DNA of 64,000 bases from Novosphingobium sp. (GTDB lineage Bacteria > Pseudomonadota > Alphaproteobacteria > Sphingomonadales > Sphingomonadaceae): NCBI RefSeq assembly GCF_030696665.1, contig NZ_JAUYRV010000002.1, forward strand, positions 1-64,000, written 5' to 3'. Positions 31,448 to 40,030 of the stretch are shown here, in pieces. Both the position numbers and the translations under genes were made by a program. Each line of letters opens with the position of its first letter. Within the stretch, counting starts at the first letter, position 1. The notes beneath the pieces were generated by a model that saw only the letters and a list, made by a program, of their open reading frames with translations, searched no databases and had not been told where the DNA came from.

Positions 31448-32179
31448 TTAAAGGCGCGGGCGCAGGAACGCCAGCGCACGGTCCGGTGCGCCAACGATGA
31501 AGGCGTGGTCGATGTCTGGCCCTGCCGTCTCGACATTCCAGCCCAGCGCGCGTGCGCGATCATGCTGCACAGGGTCCATCACATCGCCCAGGATCGCAAG
31601 ATAATCGACAGGCTTGTCGATGGCTTCTGCACCGTGCGTGACCGGACTGACCATCCCGCGCAGGGGCATGTCGCTAAGATGGGCCAACAGCCATTCCTGC
31701 CGTTCGGCAGACATCTTCATCGGCTTTTCCTTGGCACCATTGCGCTGCATTTCATCAACGCCGGTGCCGATCGGGCCTTCGCCCGAGGCGAGCAGAGCAT
31801 CAAGGCCTGCAGCGTCTTCGGTCTTCATGTAGCCCACCGCTTCGCCGACGCTTTTGCCGGTCAGGGGCACGATGCCGTCGAAATAGATAACCCGGGCGAT
31901 ACGGTCGCCCGCACGCGCCACAACGCCGGGCGCAACTGTCCCGGCATAGCTGAACGCCACCAGCACCACGTCGTGCAGATCTTCAAATGTCAGCACATTG
32001 ACGATGTCGGTGACGTGGACGTCATGCGTCACATCGCGCCCGATCAGGTGCGAGCGTTCGCCAAAACCGGTGAAGGTGGGTGTGAACACGGTGTGCCCTT
32101 CGGCGCGCAATGTCTTGGCCAGTTCGGCCCAGACCCAGCCGCCCATGCCGCCGCCGTGGAGGAAAACTACGTTTGCCAT
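31448..32179 (-). CDS. Alpha/beta-fold hydrolase
   Basis: The 243-residue small alpha/beta hydrolase has FLHGGGMGGWVWAEL (oxyanion HGG loop), the nucleophile elbow VAFSYAG with Ser (GxSxG with Ala at the first and fifth positions), and a C-terminal DIDHAFIVGAPD holding the catalytic His. It resembles the esterase/hydroxynitrile lyase group (EstC, salicylate esterase-like). It is the last gene of the minus-strand operon from 37798 and follows the extradiol-type VOC protein by 39 bp. Hydrolysis of a ring-cleavage product or ester is plausible. Confidence 0.88.
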   Translation of the reverse strand: MANVVFLHGGGMGGWVWAELAKTLRAEGHTVFTPTFTGFGERSHLIGRDVTHDVHVTDIVNVLTFEDLHDVVLVAFSYAGTVAPGVVARAGDRIARVIYFDGIVPLTGKSVGEAVGYMKTEDAAGLDALLASGEGPIGTGVDEMQRNGAKEKPMKMSAERQEWLLAHLSDMPLRGMVSPVTHGAEAIDKPVDYLAILGDVMDPVQHDRARALGWNVETAGPDIDHAFIVGAPDRALAFLRPRL

Positions 32180-32218
32180 CGTCGGATTATCCTTGAATCT
32201 TCATGTTCCGGGGCTGCC

Positions 32219-33163
32219 TCAGGCGTCCTGAAGCTCGAAATTGGTGATGAAGTTGTCCGGCAGTGCCGGACCCCACAGGAACATCGAATCCTCGGGTGGG
32301 TGGTTACCTGCAGGCCAATCGTGCCCGGCAGGGATGAAGTCGATGTCGCAGCTGTATTCGGCATAGCTGCCCCACGGATCGGGCACATAGTGGAAGTAGT
32401 TTGCACCCAGGACGTGCTGTCCAACGCCCCAGCCCTTGTCGAACCCGAGGCTTGCCATATGCGATCCGCCCACGCCGACTTCCTGAATCGTGCCAACGTC
32501 CCAACTGCAATGGTGCATCCCGGGGCCGGCCGATCCGGCCAGTGCCAGCAGGTGGTGGTCACTGCCGTGGACGCCGTGCATGAATGCCACTGCATCGGCA
32601 GAACGGTCTGACAGTTTCAGGCCTAGCGTGCTTTCATAGAAGTCGATGTCGCGCATCACGTCGCTGGTGAAAATCAGAAAGTGCGACAGGCGGCGCGGGT
32701 GGACGCGGGGGGCCTTGCTGCGCGGGACCGCAGCGCATTCGCCGGGACCGACCGACTGGGTCAGGAACTGCGCCTTGGTATCGGGCGAACACTTCTCCGC
32801 CTCGATCACCTGCATTGCCATGCCATCAAGGTTGCGGAACCAGATGCCGCCATCTTCGCCCATCGCAGGGGTGCCGGTGATTTCGACACCAAGGGCTTCG
32901 AACTTCCGCCGGAATGCCTCAAGTTCGCCCTTGAACACGCCGAACGAGACATACTCTAGCTTCTTGCGCGCGCCGCCTTGGCGGATCACCCCCCAGCGGT
33001 GCGGATTGCCGAACGTGTAAAGTTCAAGAGTGCCGCCAGCATCGCGCACATCAAGGCCAAACTCGGTGTAGAACGACCGGGCCACTTCCAGATCGGGCAC
33101 GCTCAGGCAGAAGTGATCCAGCGAGTGAATGGCGGGGCCGCCGGCTGGCTCTGTATTGGCCAT
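32219..33163 (-). CDS. Two-domain VOC protein, extradiol dioxygenase-like
   Basis: The 314-residue protein has two vicinal-oxygen-chelate modules. The C-terminal module has the metal triad of type I extradiol dioxygenases: His-161 (RRLSHFLIF), His in GMHHCSWDV (217/218) and Glu-269 (SYAEYSCDIDF), plus the catalytic His pair SDHHLLAL (203/204) and Tyr-259 (FHYVPDPWG). Spacing matches BphC-type enzymes, so a 2,3-dihydroxybiphenyl dioxygenase-like ring cleavage is likely. The start at 33163 has AGAGGA 8 nt upstream; an ATG at 33169 is too close to that site. It lies between the epoxide hydrolase and an alpha/beta hydrolase, consistent with aromatic ring opening. Confidence 0.85.
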   Translation of the reverse strand: MANTEPAGGPAIHSLDHFCLSVPDLEVARSFYTEFGLDVRDAGGTLELYTFGNPHRWGVIRQGGARKKLEYVSFGVFKGELEAFRRKFEALGVEITGTPAMGEDGGIWFRNLDGMAMQVIEAEKCSPDTKAQFLTQSVGPGECAAVPRSKAPRVHPRRLSHFLIFTSDVMRDIDFYESTLGLKLSDRSADAVAFMHGVHGSDHHLLALAGSAGPGMHHCSWDVGTIQEVGVGGSHMASLGFDKGWGVGQHVLGANYFHYVPDPWGSYAEYSCDIDFIPAGHDWPAGNHPPEDSMFLWGPALPDNFITNFELQDA

Positions 33164-33182
33164 TGTCATTGTCCTCTCATCG

Positions 33183-34364
33183 TCAGATTGCGGTATGTTC
33201 AGGGGCAGCGATGTGCTGACGGGCAAAGAAGCTGCGCACCACGCGCAGGAAATCGTCCGGGCGCTGAAACGCGGCGAAGTGGCCGCCCTGCGGAAGTTCC
33301 TGCCAGTCCACGACATTGCGGTACGTGGCCTCGACCAGCGAACGCGGCCAGCGAAACGGCTCGCCCGCAAACCGCGCGATGCCGGTCGGCACATCGACCA
33401 CCGCATGGGCATAGGCGCTGCGGAAGTTGCTTTCGTGGTAGAGTCGGAAGCTGGACGCGGCGGTGCCGGTGAACCAGTAGATCGACAGGTTATCGAGCAG
33501 GTGATCAAGGCCGAACACGGATTCGAGATCGCCGCCGTGATCGGTCCAGGCATAGAATTTGTCGATGATCCACGCGGCAAGGCCTGCGGGGGAATCGTTC
33601 ATGGCCACTGCCAGCGTCTGCGGGCGGGTGGACTGGACGAAAGCATAGGCCGAATCCATCGCCATGTGCTGGCCGAGCCGCGCGTATTCGGCAGCTTCAT
33701 CTGCGTCCAGCCCGTCCACCGGGATCGCCGGGTTGGTCGGCCCGCCGGGCGCCATGTTGACATGCAGAGCAGCAACCCGGTCCGGGTAGTTCTGCGCCAT
33801 CGCACTGGTAACGATCGAACCCCAATCGCCACCTTGCAGGAAATAGCGCGGATAACCGAGCGCTTCCATAACGGCGGCGATCATCGTGCCTGCCTTGTGC
33901 GTATTGACGCCGGGATTGCGGGTCGGCCTGGAAAAGCCATATCCGGGTAGCGAGGGAACGATCACGTGGAACGCGTCGGCAGCGCTGCCGCCATGTGCCT
34001 CAGGGTCGGTAAGCGGGCCGATCAGGTCAAGGAATTCAACCACGGACCCCGGCCAGCCATGCACCAGCACCAGCGGGCGCGCTGTCGGCACCGGCGAGCG
34101 CACGTGGTAGAAGTGCATCTGTTCGCCGCCCACGTCTGCCAGATACTGCGGCCAGGCGTTGAGCCGCGCGGTGAACGCGGCGAAATCAAACCCGTCCTGC
34201 CAATAGGCGCACAGCCGCTTGGTGAAGGCTTCGTCGGTGCCGTAACTCCAACCCGTATCCGGCAGCCAGTCAGTCCAGCGGGTGCGCGCCAGACGGCTGC
34301 GCAAGTCCGCGATGTCGGCTGTGCCGAATGCGACCTCGAAGGGCGTGATGACGGTTGCGCTCAC
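33183..34364 (-). CDS. Epoxide hydrolase (microsomal type)
   Basis: The 393-residue enzyme has an N-terminal EHN domain (FEVAFGTADIADLRSRLART, WSYGTDEAF) and an alpha/beta hydrolase domain. HGWPGS (102-107) forms the oxyanion and HGxP region, and GGDWGS (178-183) holds the nucleophile Asp-180. PGGPTN and the GGHFAAFQRPDDF segment hold the catalytic His. It opens epoxides to diols. The start is GTG at 34364, with AAGGAC upstream, 16 bp after the SDR stop. With P450s nearby, arene or alkene oxide detoxification is a natural role. Confidence 0.92.
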   Translation of the reverse strand: MSATVITPFEVAFGTADIADLRSRLARTRWTDWLPDTGWSYGTDEAFTKRLCAYWQDGFDFAAFTARLNAWPQYLADVGGEQMHFYHVRSPVPTARPLVLVHGWPGSVVEFLDLIGPLTDPEAHGGSAADAFHVIVPSLPGYGFSRPTRNPGVNTHKAGTMIAAVMEALGYPRYFLQGGDWGSIVTSAMAQNYPDRVAALHVNMAPGGPTNPAIPVDGLDADEAAEYARLGQHMAMDSAYAFVQSTRPQTLAVAMNDSPAGLAAWIIDKFYAWTDHGGDLESVFGLDHLLDNLSIYWFTGTAASSFRLYHESNFRSAYAHAVVDVPTGIARFAGEPFRWPRSLVEATYRNVVDWQELPQGGHFAAFQRPDDFLRVVRSFFARQHIAAPEHTAI

Positions 34365-34380
34365 GTCTGGTCCTTGCCGG

Positions 34381-35145
34381 TCAGAGCGCCATGCCGCCTT
34401 CGAGCGGGATGACCGCACCGGTGATGAAGCTGGCCGCGCGACTGGCGAGGAATGCCACGGTGCCGCCAATATCCTCGGGCGTACCGATACGCTTGCGCGG
34501 CACCATGTTGGACATCATCTCGACAATCTCGGGCTTGTCCACCGGGGTCAGCGCCGACGGGAAGAACCCGGGTGCGATGGCGTTGACGGTGATGTTTTCT
34601 GCCGCAAGACGCTTGGCAAGGCCGCCCGACATATGGTGCAGCGCGGCCTTGGCGGCCTGATACGAATAGTTTTCCTTCGGCCCGATGCGCAGGCCGCCGA
34701 TCGATCCGATGTTGACCACAGCGGCGTGGGATTCGGCCGAAGCTGCTGCGCGCAGTTGCGGCAGCAGGGCCTGCGTCAGGAAGAACACCGACTTCAGATT
34801 GAGGTCGACGACCTGATCCCAGCCCTCTTCGGTAAAGCTGTCGAGCGGGGCATCGTACATCGTGCCGGCATTGTTCACGAGCAGGTCGAGCCGGGGTTCC
34901 AGCTTGGCAAAGGCAGCGGCGACCGCGCGACCGCCTTCGACATTCGAAAGATCACCCGGCAGCGCAATGCAGGTGCCGCTGGCAGACAGTTCGGCGGCGG
35001 TCGCTTCAAGCGTGGCGGCGGTGCGGCCGACGATGTAGGTGCGCACACCTTGCGCCACCAGCACTTGCGCGATCATCCGGCCAATGCCGCTGCCGCCGCC
35101 CGTCACCAGCGCTGTCTTGCCTTCAACCGACAGTATTCCGTTCAT
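34381..35145 (-). CDS. Short-chain dehydrogenase/reductase
   Basis: The 254-residue classical SDR has TGGGSGIGRMIA (about residues 15-26), VGRTAATL (Arg, suggests NADP), NNAGTM, catalytic Ser in NIGSIGG and Tyr-Lys in YSYQAAKAAL. C-terminal GFFPSALTP is the substrate-loop region. It is similar to the SDR at 41041 (same NIGS and GFFP segments), so the two operons 37798-31448 and 38039-44437 carry related enzymes. The gap to the upstream sulfotransferase is 112 bp, so an internal promoter is possible. Confidence 0.9.
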   Translation of the reverse strand: MNGILSVEGKTALVTGGGSGIGRMIAQVLVAQGVRTYIVGRTAATLEATAAELSASGTCIALPGDLSNVEGGRAVAAAFAKLEPRLDLLVNNAGTMYDAPLDSFTEEGWDQVVDLNLKSVFFLTQALLPQLRAAASAESHAAVVNIGSIGGLRIGPKENYSYQAAKAALHHMSGGLAKRLAAENITVNAIAPGFFPSALTPVDKPEIVEMMSNMVPRKRIGTPEDIGGTVAFLASRAASFITGAVIPLEGGMAL

Positions 35146-35257
35146 TTCCGCTCCGCGTTTCTGCTGCTCCCGGCTCTGTCGCGGGGGCGTTTGGAAAGGT
35201 CATGCCCGGCACGGCATGGCTGGCAACCTTTCTTATGGCAGGTTGGGCGCGGTCGCG

Positions 35258-36514
35258 TCACTTCACCTCGATACGTACCTCGGGGAAGCGTTCGTGATAG
35301 AACCGGAAGCGTTCGCGGATGGCGGCAGGATCGATCCCGAAATCCTCGCGCAAGTTGTAGGCCAGCTGCCCATGCTTGCCGCGCTTGTTGGCATCGATTG
35401 CTTGCTGGAAGGCATCGCGCGTCTGCTGATCGAACGGCACCCCGGCGCCAGCATAGACGCGTTCAAGCTGGCCGAACGGATCGGCCATCAGTTCGTGGAA
35501 GTACAGATCGCACGATTGTGCCGGATCAAGCTGGTCACGATCGCGCACGCAGGCGCGCAGCAGCTTTTCGTAGCGGTCGATCCAGTACTCGGCGATGGCC
35601 TGCATATCCACGCGGGTGCGGGTCAGCCGCGCGCCATAGGCAATGCCGGTGATCGCCGACTGGATCGAGGCGACCGGATCGCGGTGATTAATGACGATAT
35701 AGGCATCGGGGAACGCGCCGCGCACCGCCAGCAGTTGTTCCATGTGCTGCGGACATTTGGTGACCCAGCGGTTGGGGCCTTTCTGCCAGCTGAGCACCTG
35801 CATCGCCTTGCGCACATAGCGCATGACCGAGGTGGCATCATGCGCGAACTGGTAATCGCGCCATTCGGGCACATGCGCGATCCATTCGAAATAGTACCCT
35901 CCGAAATCGAGGCCTTGCAGTTCAATATCTTCGGATATGTGATCGGGCGAAAATTCGTGGATCATCTTGATATAGGGCATGACGGCATCGGTCTGTGCCC
36001 ACTCGGCGGCGCACAGATCATAGCGTGTGTCCTTCCCGTCTTTGATCCACGGGGCCGCGATGGGGCGCACCGCTTCCCAATGCGGCAAAGAGCGCAGGCG
36101 CGGGTCGGCGGACATCAACTGGAGCGTATAGGTCGTGCCGGAACGCGGCAGGCCCGCGATGATCAGAGGGCGCTCGATCGGAATGTCGAGGATTTCGGGG
36201 TGGCGGCGCACCGTATTTTCAAGCTGGAGACGGTTGGAGGCGAGCCGCACCGCTTCATTGAACAGCGTGTTGCGCCCGGCGGCGCTCAATTCAGTATCGT
36301 TATCGCCCGCCCGCATCCACACGGCAAGGCGTTCGCGGAAGTCGGGCGCGCCGAAATCGGAAAGGCCGGTGCCCGCCTGCGCAGCGGCAAGCACCACTTC
36401 GGGATCAAGCGTGACGGGATTGGCCTGACAGAAGGCAAGCGCGCCTGCCTGAATGTCGGTCAACACAGGGTGGGCAAGATCGGTTATGCGGATCTTTTCG
36501 GCAACGTCGGACAT
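35258..36514 (-). CDS. Sulfotransferase family protein
   Basis: The 418-residue protein has the PAPS-binding 5' loop AGLPRSGTTYTLQL (about residues 120-133) and a matching 3' site IVINHRDPVASIQSAITG in the middle of the sequence. Family members transfer sulfate from PAPS to hydroxyl groups. Bacterial members of this type are mostly uncharacterised. It directly follows (15-bp gap) a metallo-beta-lactamase protein with the architecture of alkylsulfatases. This suggests handling of a sulfate ester, either making or removing it, in the same operon. Confidence 0.85.
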   Translation of the reverse strand: MSDVAEKIRITDLAHPVLTDIQAGALAFCQANPVTLDPEVVLAAAQAGTGLSDFGAPDFRERLAVWMRAGDNDTELSAAGRNTLFNEAVRLASNRLQLENTVRRHPEILDIPIERPLIIAGLPRSGTTYTLQLMSADPRLRSLPHWEAVRPIAAPWIKDGKDTRYDLCAAEWAQTDAVMPYIKMIHEFSPDHISEDIELQGLDFGGYYFEWIAHVPEWRDYQFAHDATSVMRYVRKAMQVLSWQKGPNRWVTKCPQHMEQLLAVRGAFPDAYIVINHRDPVASIQSAITGIAYGARLTRTRVDMQAIAEYWIDRYEKLLRACVRDRDQLDPAQSCDLYFHELMADPFGQLERVYAGAGVPFDQQTRDAFQQAIDANKRGKHGQLAYNLREDFGIDPAAIRERFRFYHERFPEVRIEVK

Positions 36515-36529
36515 GGCAGCGATCCTCCC

Positions 36530-37798
36530 TTAAGCAACCGGACCGGCGTCAAGCGCGCGGCGGGTTTCGATGATGGCGCTTTCAAGCCAGCCGAGTTCGT
36601 CGAAAACCCGGCCCTGCGTGCGGTCAGCCAGCGCTTCGTAAACGGCGAGTTCGGTTTCGCGCACGCCGCGGTCATCCGGCGCGGCAACGGCAGCCATCTC
36701 GATCAGATGGAGCGCCTTTTCCACATCGCCTGCGGCCAGATGCGCGCGCGATTTTTCGGCGAGAACCCCCGCACCACCCGCCAGCGCGACCACTTCTGGC
36801 CAGATGGCGCTTGGCGGCGTGGCATAAAGTTCGCTGGTACGTTCCTGCCGGAACCAGCCTGCATATTCTTCCCAGATCGCGCGAACATACCAGTTCACCG
36901 GTCCGCGCCCATCGCGCAAAACCAGATGCGGCGGCAGGGCGATTTCGGCCATGAGTTCGGGCAGGGTCTTGCCCTCGTTCATGCCCGCGACGGTTTCGTC
37001 ATGGAGATACTGCACCGCATCGCGCAATTTCGTCAGATGCGCGCGCACGGCCTCTGCGCCGATGATCGGATCATCATGCCCAGTCACCAGCATTTCAGGG
37101 CTCAGGTCAATCATCATCTGGCATTCTTCCAGCCAGAACACGATGGAGCGGTCACGATCGCCACGCGCAGTGTAGAAATTGGGTGATGCGCCCATGATCG
37201 CGCCCGCCCAGTTGCCAAAGAACAGCGTCTTTTCCTGCGGCATCCACACAGCGAGCGCATCAAGCGTTTCGCCCGAGGGGATCGACAGCAGGCGATAATC
37301 GCGGCCCGAGACGGTCATATCGTGCGCGTCGGCAAATACGGTGAGGGGTTGCGGATCGCGCGCTTCGAACCAGAACGCGCCGCTATCGCCCGGCGGAATC
37401 AGCGCGGCAAGAACCTTGGCGTTGCGCCGGGTGAAGAAGCGCCCCATCAACTTGCGTTCCGCGCAGATCCGTTCGAACTTGCGCTGGACAATGGTTCCCA
37501 CACCGTCATCGGCGAAGAACTGCCAGCCACCGGTATGATCGGGGTGGCTTTGGGTAAACACGATCTGCGTCACCTTCAGCGGCCGCCCGATCAGTGCTTC
37601 GAAGTTCTTGCGGATCTGTTCGCCCTGCACCGCCGTGCCGGTATTGATCACCACATCGCCGTCATCACCGGGGATCAGATAGGCGTTGGATGTGGCGCGG
37701 TTCATCGCGATGTGATCGCTGATCCATTCTGCCGGACGATCAGGGTTCCACGCGATGGCGGCGATCATCGGATGGTCGAGCGTGCGAAAGCGGGTCAT
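36530..37798 (-). CDS. Metallo-beta-lactamase-fold protein, alkylsulfatase (SdsA-like) with altered metal motif
   Basis: The 422-residue protein has an N-terminal MBL domain and a helical dimerisation domain (AEKSRAHLAAGDVEKALHLI) as in type III alkylsulfatases, but it lacks the C-terminal SCP2 domain (SdsA1 is about 650 residues). The metal motif THxHxDHxGG reads FTQSHPDHTGG: the first His (residue 83) is Gln while His-85, Asp-87 and His-88 remain. A later His in VTGHDDPI is kept. Loss of one ligand may alter metal content or activity. It heads the minus-strand operon, divergent from a GntR regulator, with a palindromic operator candidate between. Confidence 0.82.
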   Translation of the reverse strand: MTRFRTLDHPMIAAIAWNPDRPAEWISDHIAMNRATSNAYLIPGDDGDVVINTGTAVQGEQIRKNFEALIGRPLKVTQIVFTQSHPDHTGGWQFFADDGVGTIVQRKFERICAERKLMGRFFTRRNAKVLAALIPPGDSGAFWFEARDPQPLTVFADAHDMTVSGRDYRLLSIPSGETLDALAVWMPQEKTLFFGNWAGAIMGASPNFYTARGDRDRSIVFWLEECQMMIDLSPEMLVTGHDDPIIGAEAVRAHLTKLRDAVQYLHDETVAGMNEGKTLPELMAEIALPPHLVLRDGRGPVNWYVRAIWEEYAGWFRQERTSELYATPPSAIWPEVVALAGGAGVLAEKSRAHLAAGDVEKALHLIEMAAVAAPDDRGVRETELAVYEALADRTQGRVFDELGWLESAIIETRRALDAGPVA

Positions 37799-37955
37799 GC
37801 GCCTCTCCTGGCTGCGTGCATTGGTTCAGGTGGTATCAGTCCCACCCTTTCTCCCACCTATCGTCGGGACAGGTGCCGCGCAGCGCAAGCGCGGTCAGTA
37901 GTTGCAGTGCGCCCAGACTATCGCGTGCAAGCCACGGCCTGATTGCAATATCTAT

Positions 37956-37967
37956 ATTCTATAGAAT
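37956..37967. promoter_or_regulatory. 12-bp perfect palindrome, candidate GntR operator
   Basis: ATTCTATAGAAT is its own reverse complement and sits in the 240-bp divergent gap, 71 bp before the GntR start (38039) and 157 bp before the MBL start (37798). It is an AT-rich island in GC-rich DNA. GntR/FCD regulators usually bind short palindromes next to their own gene, so autoregulation and control of both operons is plausible. Confidence 0.55.
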
Positions 37968-38038
37968 GTATGGCGACGGCGCAGGTTTCAGGTTAAAGCG
38001 ACGCTGTCACACCCCGTCCGCAGGAGTCGCCCTCACCC

Positions 38039-38737
38039 ATGTCGCTCTCGCTTGTCCGCTCTCAACCCCCCGTCACCCGGCGCGATGCCGTGGTCGATGC
38101 ATTGCGTGACGCCATCGTAACGGGCGCGTTGGAACCCGGCACGTTCCTGCGTGAAACCGCGTTGGCCGCGCAGCTTGGGCTGAGCGCAACCCCCGTGCGT
38201 GAAGCGATGAGCGTGCTGCAGGCCGAAGGATTGGTCGAGATCGAAGCGCACCGTCACAAGCGGGTAACGCCCATCGACCTTGCCGCAACGCACGATCTGC
38301 TGGATGTGCAGGCGCATTTGTGGCGGCTCGGCTATGTGCGCGGGATGCCGCAGGTAAAGCCTGCGCAACTGCGTGAATTGCGCGTGCAGGTCGAACGCTA
38401 CGCACTCGTCATCGGTCAGGGACAGGAAAGCCTGCCCGTCGGCAGGCTCGAAGCTATCCGCGCCAGCCATGCCTTTCACACGACGGTGATTGCGGCAGCC
38501 GCAAACAGAGAATTGCTGCGCGTGACGCTGGACCGGCTGGCGCTGGTGGCGCGCTTCATTCTGCTGCGCGGAGATGCCACGATCAGCCACGCAGGCCTGC
38601 GTCTTCATCAGGCCATTTTGGCCGCAATCACGATTGGCGATCACGCACAGGCGCTCGCCCATTTCGATACCCTTGCCGCCCGCATGATCGCGCTTGCCGA
38701 CCCTGCCATCGCGGCGGCTCAACCTTCAGGAGACTGA
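38039..38737 (+). CDS. GntR-family transcriptional regulator (FCD domain)
   Basis: The 232-residue regulator has a winged helix of GntR type (ALRDAIVTGALEPGTFLRET, QLGLSATPVREAMSVLQAEG) and a helical FCD effector domain with DVQAHLWRLGYVRG and HAFHTTVIAAAANREL; the FCD domain commonly binds carboxylates through metal-ligating His residues. It is the first gene of the plus-strand operon, 3 bp ahead of the acyl-CoA dehydrogenase. Regulation of this operon and the divergent sulfatase/sulfotransferase operon via the palindrome at 37956 is the simplest model. Confidence 0.9.
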   Translation: MSLSLVRSQPPVTRRDAVVDALRDAIVTGALEPGTFLRETALAAQLGLSATPVREAMSVLQAEGLVEIEAHRHKRVTPIDLAATHDLLDVQAHLWRLGYVRGMPQVKPAQLRELRVQVERYALVIGQGQESLPVGRLEAIRASHAFHTTVIAAAANRELLRVTLDRLALVARFILLRGDATISHAGLRLHQAILAAITIGDHAQALAHFDTLAARMIALADPAIAAAQPSGD

Positions 38738-38740
38738 CGC

Positions 38741-39904
38741 ATGGATTTCGAACTTCCCGAAGAATACCGCTCGTTCCGCGATATGGTGCACCGTTGGGTT
38801 GATGCCGAAGTGCCAAAGGAATGGGCGCGCAAGCTTGAAGCCGATGAACACGCCTATCCTTTCGCGCTATGGGACAAGTTTACCGAGGCAGGCTTCCACG
38901 GGGTTGGCATTTCCGAAGAATTCGGGGGTCAGGGCGGCGATGTGCTGATGCAGATGCTGCTGGCGCGCGAACTGGCGCGGTCGCTGGGCGGCCTTGCATG
39001 GATATGGGGCATAACGTCATTCGCCGGATCGAAGTCCATCGGGCTTTATGGGAGCGAGGAGCAGAAGAAGAAGTTTCTGCCGCTGATCGCCACGGGCCAG
39101 CTAAAGGCCGCGATTGCCTTTACCGAGCCTGCAGGTGGAACCGACCTGCTGGGTGCGATGACCACCACGGCAGAGCGTGTCGACGGCGGCTGGAAGATCA
39201 ACGGCGAAAAGATCTGGAGTTCGTCAGCGCATGTGGCGGATTACCTGCTCGTCATCGCGCGCAGCGACAAGGCTGCGGAGAAAAAGCACCAAGGCCTGAC
39301 GCTGTTCTGGGTGCCGACCAAGACGGCGGGCGTGAAGATCACCCCGCTGGCCAAGCTGGGCATGCGATCAATGGGATCGTGTTCGATCCATTTCGAAGAT
39401 GCCTTCGTGCCTGATGAACTGGTGCTGGGTGAGCCGGACAAGGCCTGGTACATGCTGCTGCCCACGCTCAACAATGAACGCATCATGGTTGGTGCGTTCT
39501 GCCTTGGCGTGATCGACGGCGTGCTGGAAGACGCGGTCGATTACATGAAGCAGCGCAAGGCGTTTGGCGGTATCATCGGCCGGTTTCAGAGCCTTCAGCA
39601 TTACGTGGCCGACATTGCCACAATGCAGAAAACCACCGAACTGATGCTGATGTATTGCGCCGACAAGCAAAGCCGGGGGGAACCCGTCGGCGTCGAAGCG
39701 AACATGCTGAAACTGATGGCTTCGGAAAACGCCAATCAGGCAGCGGACCTCGGCATCCAGATTCTTGGCGGCATGGGCTATTCGGCGGAAACCGACATGC
39801 AGCGATATTGGCGCGATTCGCGGCTGTGGCGGATCGGGCCGATCACCAACGAAATGGTGCGCAACGGCATTGCCGAGAGCCTTGGCCTGCCGCGCTCATA
39901 CTAA
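38741..39904 (+). CDS. Acyl-CoA dehydrogenase
   Basis: The 387-residue flavoprotein has the three-domain ACAD pattern: helical N-terminus MDFELPEEYRSFRDMV, FAD-binding AIAFTEPAGGTDLLG and KIWSSSAHVADYLLV, then a C-terminal helical domain with GGMGYSAETDMQRYWRDSR and the LGLPRSY tail. At the usual position of the catalytic Glu (IYEGTxE) the sequence is RIGPITNEM, with Pro. This is seen in a subfamily that places its base elsewhere or acts on unusual acyl-CoAs. It introduces an alpha,beta double bond in an acyl-CoA. It has AGGAG 8 nt upstream and is coupled to the GntR gene. Confidence 0.9.
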   Translation: MDFELPEEYRSFRDMVHRWVDAEVPKEWARKLEADEHAYPFALWDKFTEAGFHGVGISEEFGGQGGDVLMQMLLARELARSLGGLAWIWGITSFAGSKSIGLYGSEEQKKKFLPLIATGQLKAAIAFTEPAGGTDLLGAMTTTAERVDGGWKINGEKIWSSSAHVADYLLVIARSDKAAEKKHQGLTLFWVPTKTAGVKITPLAKLGMRSMGSCSIHFEDAFVPDELVLGEPDKAWYMLLPTLNNERIMVGAFCLGVIDGVLEDAVDYMKQRKAFGGIIGRFQSLQHYVADIATMQKTTELMLMYCADKQSRGEPVGVEANMLKLMASENANQAADLGIQILGGMGYSAETDMQRYWRDSRLWRIGPITNEMVRNGIAESLGLPRSY

Positions 39905-39925
39905 CCTCACATCCCCTCAGGCTTC

Positions 39926-39961
39926 GCGAAACCTGCCAGCCTATCGGTTGACAGGTTTCGC
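39926..39961. terminator. Hairpin between acyl-CoA dehydrogenase and MDR genes
   Basis: GCGAAACCTG (39926-39935) and CAGGTTTCGC (39952-39961) form a perfect 10-bp stem with a 16-nt loop in the 126-bp gap after the acyl-CoA dehydrogenase. There is no T-run. It could be an attenuator or mRNA-processing hairpin that lowers expression of the downstream genes, or an operator. Confidence 0.4.
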
Positions 39962-40030
39962 AACGCAGACGGTCGCGCACCGCAGCACAAAGGCCGCGCC
40001 GTCGGCCGGATGCAACCGGGGTACGATACG

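Noticed and set aside
32219..33580. The open frame of the VOC gene extends upstream to 33580, giving a 453-residue protein
   Set aside because: The extra N-terminal part is low-complexity, lies over the epoxide hydrolase gene and has no family match; the start at 33163 has a good ribosome-binding site.
34282..37186. Very long plus-strand frames opposite the SDR, sulfotransferase and MBL genes
   Set aside because: These are antisense shadows of GC-rich genes with clear domain motifs on the minus strand.
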